Made by a program: the position numbers and the translations under genes. The notes below the pieces were generated by a model. The model saw nothing but the letters and a program-made list of their open reading frames with translations. It did not search any database and had not been told where the DNA came from. A stretch of 6,700 nt of DNA from Desulfobacca acetoxidans (GTDB taxonomy: Bacteria; Desulfobacterota; Desulfobaccia; Desulfobaccales; 0-14-0-80-60-11). Of this stretch, positions 5,645 to 6,700 are shown piece by piece. The stretch spans positions 1-6,700 of the forward strand of contig DZCR01000167.1 in the NCBI GenBank assembly GCA_022736495.1, in the 5' to 3' direction. Each line of letters begins with the position of its first letter. Position 1 is the stretch's first letter.

Positions 5645-6448
5645 CTATTCTTTTTTGCCGATGGATTGCTCATTTCCTTCCGGGATTATCGCCAGGGCAT
5701 CTTGGATGTGTCGGCAGAAGATGTCGCCGATGGCTGGCAATACACCGATTCCCTGGTTGAGAATACTTGCCTTGATGTTGGCTTGGGCCAGCAGGGTCAT
5801 CCATGAATCATCGCGGTCTCCGACCAGGTCCCGTTGGAAATGCATCCCTGCGACCAGGAGCAGCGGAATGATCCAGACTTCATCGTAACCGGCGCCAGCG
5901 ATGGCACCAATAACCTCCGGGCCTGCTGGGTAGCCTTCGATAACTCCTACAAAAACCCGGGGCCCGAAATGGTGGCGCAGAAAGTATTGCAGGGCCGGAT
6001 AGGCGCACCAGGCCGGATGATCGGTGCCATGCCCGATCAGAAGGATGGCCTGTTCGGGATGGGAGTTGATCAAGGGGGCAAGACTATCGCAGAGGGCCTG
6101 ATAATCTGCAGGCGCACTGAGCAGGGGCAGGCCGATTGAGGTGCGGATGGGACCTTGTCCGGCATCATCTACCAGGCGAATGAACTCATGGCCGCCGATG
6201 AGGTGGAGTGATTGGGCCACGGCCCATGGGTAATGGCGACGACACAACTCTTCCAGAATTTCTCTGGGGCTGTAAACAGGATCTGGGGCGTGCTCGCGGG
6301 CCTTCTCTTTAATGACACGGGATGACCAGGCCCAAAAGATCGGGTGCTCCGGGAACCGGCGTTGAATATGATCGCCTATAAACGCGTAGCTGGCCCTGGT
6401 CTTGGCGGCGGTGCCGAAAGCGGCGAGGATAATGGGAACAGGTTCCAT
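5645..6448 (-). CDS. cbiK: Sirohydrochlorin metal chelatase, CbiK family (anaerobic cobaltochelatase)
   Basis: The 267-residue protein shows the two-domain class II chelatase layout. It opens with the strand PIILAAFGTAAKTR (5-18) and then has FWAWSSRVIKEK (38-49) and SLHLIGGHEF (80-89). The metal site follows: His140 in LLIGHGTDHPAW, Glu171 in GVIEGYP and His203 in LLLVAGMHFQRDLVGD. Residue identity and spacing match the His/Glu/His site of characterised CbiK. Such enzymes insert Co2+ (in vitro also Fe2+) into sirohydrochlorin, feeding cobalamin or siroheme synthesis. There is no signal peptide, so it is the cytoplasmic type rather than the periplasmic CbiK-P known from Desulfovibrio. ATG 6448 is preferred because family homology begins there and the length fits. 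A longer in-frame TTG at 6544 adds 32 residues without family character. The ribosome binding site is weak (GAGAG, 4 nt before). No other cobalamin gene and no recognisable cobalamin riboswitch is in view. The chelated metal in vivo is uncertain. Confidence 0.93.
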   Translation of the reverse strand: MEPVPIILAAFGTAAKTRASYAFIGDHIQRRFPEHPIFWAWSSRVIKEKAREHAPDPVYSPREILEELCRRHYPWAVAQSLHLIGGHEFIRLVDDAGQGPIRTSIGLPLLSAPADYQALCDSLAPLINSHPEQAILLIGHGTDHPAWCAYPALQYFLRHHFGPRVFVGVIEGYPAGPEVIGAIAGAGYDEVWIIPLLLVAGMHFQRDLVGDRDDSWMTLLAQANIKASILNQGIGVLPAIGDIFCRHIQDALAIIPEGNEQSIGKKE

Positions 6449-6700
6449 GGATCTCTCAGAAAGCTGGGTGTGAAAAAGAGCATATTTATAGGGGGATAAA
6501 GGAGGATGCCGCCCCGTGCAAATCTTTTTATCTATGTATCGCAATTTATTTTTAAAAACGATATAAAAATGAAGGCGGGCTTTACGGCACCGCTTCGGGG
6601 AGAATCGAATGATTTCCGCCTCCCGTAATTCCTGTTGAACAGATGTTTTTTGTTCCGTTCGACAGGTTTTCTTGGTACGTTCAGGAACTTTAAGACTCTT
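6449..6700 (-). other. Leader region upstream of cbiK, apparently non-coding
   Basis: This 252-base stretch holds no gene I can support. The cbiK frame stays open on the minus strand to the window edge, and a second minus frame is open from the edge to a TAG near 6533, so an upstream gene ending here cannot be excluded. The residues encoded do not look like a protein domain. The part around 6537-6563 is very AT-rich with the palindrome TTTTTAAAAA (6549-6558) inside a TATCG...CGATA pair, a likely promoter area, but no convincing -35/-10 pair was found. Confidence 0.4.
6631..6666. repeat. Imperfect inverted repeat near the right edge
   Basis: CCTGTTGAAC (6631-6640) pairs with GTTCGACAGG (6657-6666) at nine of ten positions around a 16-nt loop, and is followed on the plus strand by TTTTCTT. 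An alternative inner pairing GAACA/TGTTC (6637-6641 with 6651-6655) exists, and a further small palindrome GTTCAGGAAC lies at 6679-6688. It could be a weak terminator for a plus-strand transcript or an operator region. No function is assigned. Confidence 0.4.

Noticed and set aside
5469..5888. Plus-strand open frame of 139 codons over the hairpin cluster and the cbiK 3' end
   Set aside because: It runs through two perfect palindromes and the antisense of cbiK, and the encoded residues show no protein character.
6449..6700. Cobalamin riboswitch upstream of cbiK
   Set aside because: It was looked for because cbiK is a cobalamin-pathway gene, but the conserved B12-box pattern was not found in the visible leader.
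1..6700. CRISPR array, tRNA or rRNA genes
   Set aside because: No regularly spaced direct repeats, cloverleaf with CCA end or rRNA-like stretch was seen; the repeats present are inverted, not arrayed.

Overview
The window most likely comes from a sulfate-reducing bacterium of the Desulfobacterota, with Desulfobulbales-like members the best guess. The evidence is a canonical 105-residue DsrC with both C-terminal cysteines, and a class II chelatase of the CbiK family on the same strand. The assignment is inferred from gene content; there is no rRNA or other phylogenetic marker. All four convincing complete or partial gene calls plus the edge fragment lie on the minus strand, so the text below reads from the right end (upstream) to the left end.

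Right part (6700 to 5645): an AT-rich, probably non-coding leader precedes cbiK, a cytoplasmic sirohydrochlorin metal chelatase of 267 aa with its His/Glu/His metal-binding triad intact. Between cbiK and dsrC lie 289 bases densely packed with inverted repeats: a 19-bp perfect hairpin, a 23-bp perfect hairpin that can act as a terminator, and a 13-bp perfect inverted repeat that shares bases with the second hairpin. dsrC follows with a clear sigma70-type promoter, a strong Shine-Dalgarno and a textbook 15-bp terminator with a T-run, so it is a self-contained, single-gene transcription unit.

Middle (4921 to 585): one very large gene occupies almost two thirds of the window. It encodes a 1404-residue exported and membrane-anchored protein that I cannot name. 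It starts with a signal peptide and consists of two similar halves. Each half has a hydrophobic export segment ending in Ala-x-Ala, a Cys pair and a beta-rich periplasmic part, and each periplasmic part is followed by a membrane cluster. A Pro/Met/Ser-rich linker joins the halves. The C-terminal membrane region carries a distinctive Gly/Asn/Ser and Trp-rich stretch. The layout suggests an ancient duplication and fusion of an envelope protein. This is the main unexplained item in the window.

Left part (584 to 1): a 270-base intergenic stretch is a patchwork of inverted repeats resembling dispersed extragenic repeats, ending in a type II HicA-HicB toxin-antitoxin operon. HicA is complete, its stop codon overlaps the hicB ribosome binding site, and hicB runs off the left edge.

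Functionally, dsrC and cbiK fit together loosely. DsrC is the sulfur-carrying partner of siroheme-containing dissimilatory sulfite reductase, and CbiK uses the siroheme precursor sirohydrochlorin. They are not a tight operon here. The large membrane protein and the HicAB module have no evident link to them.
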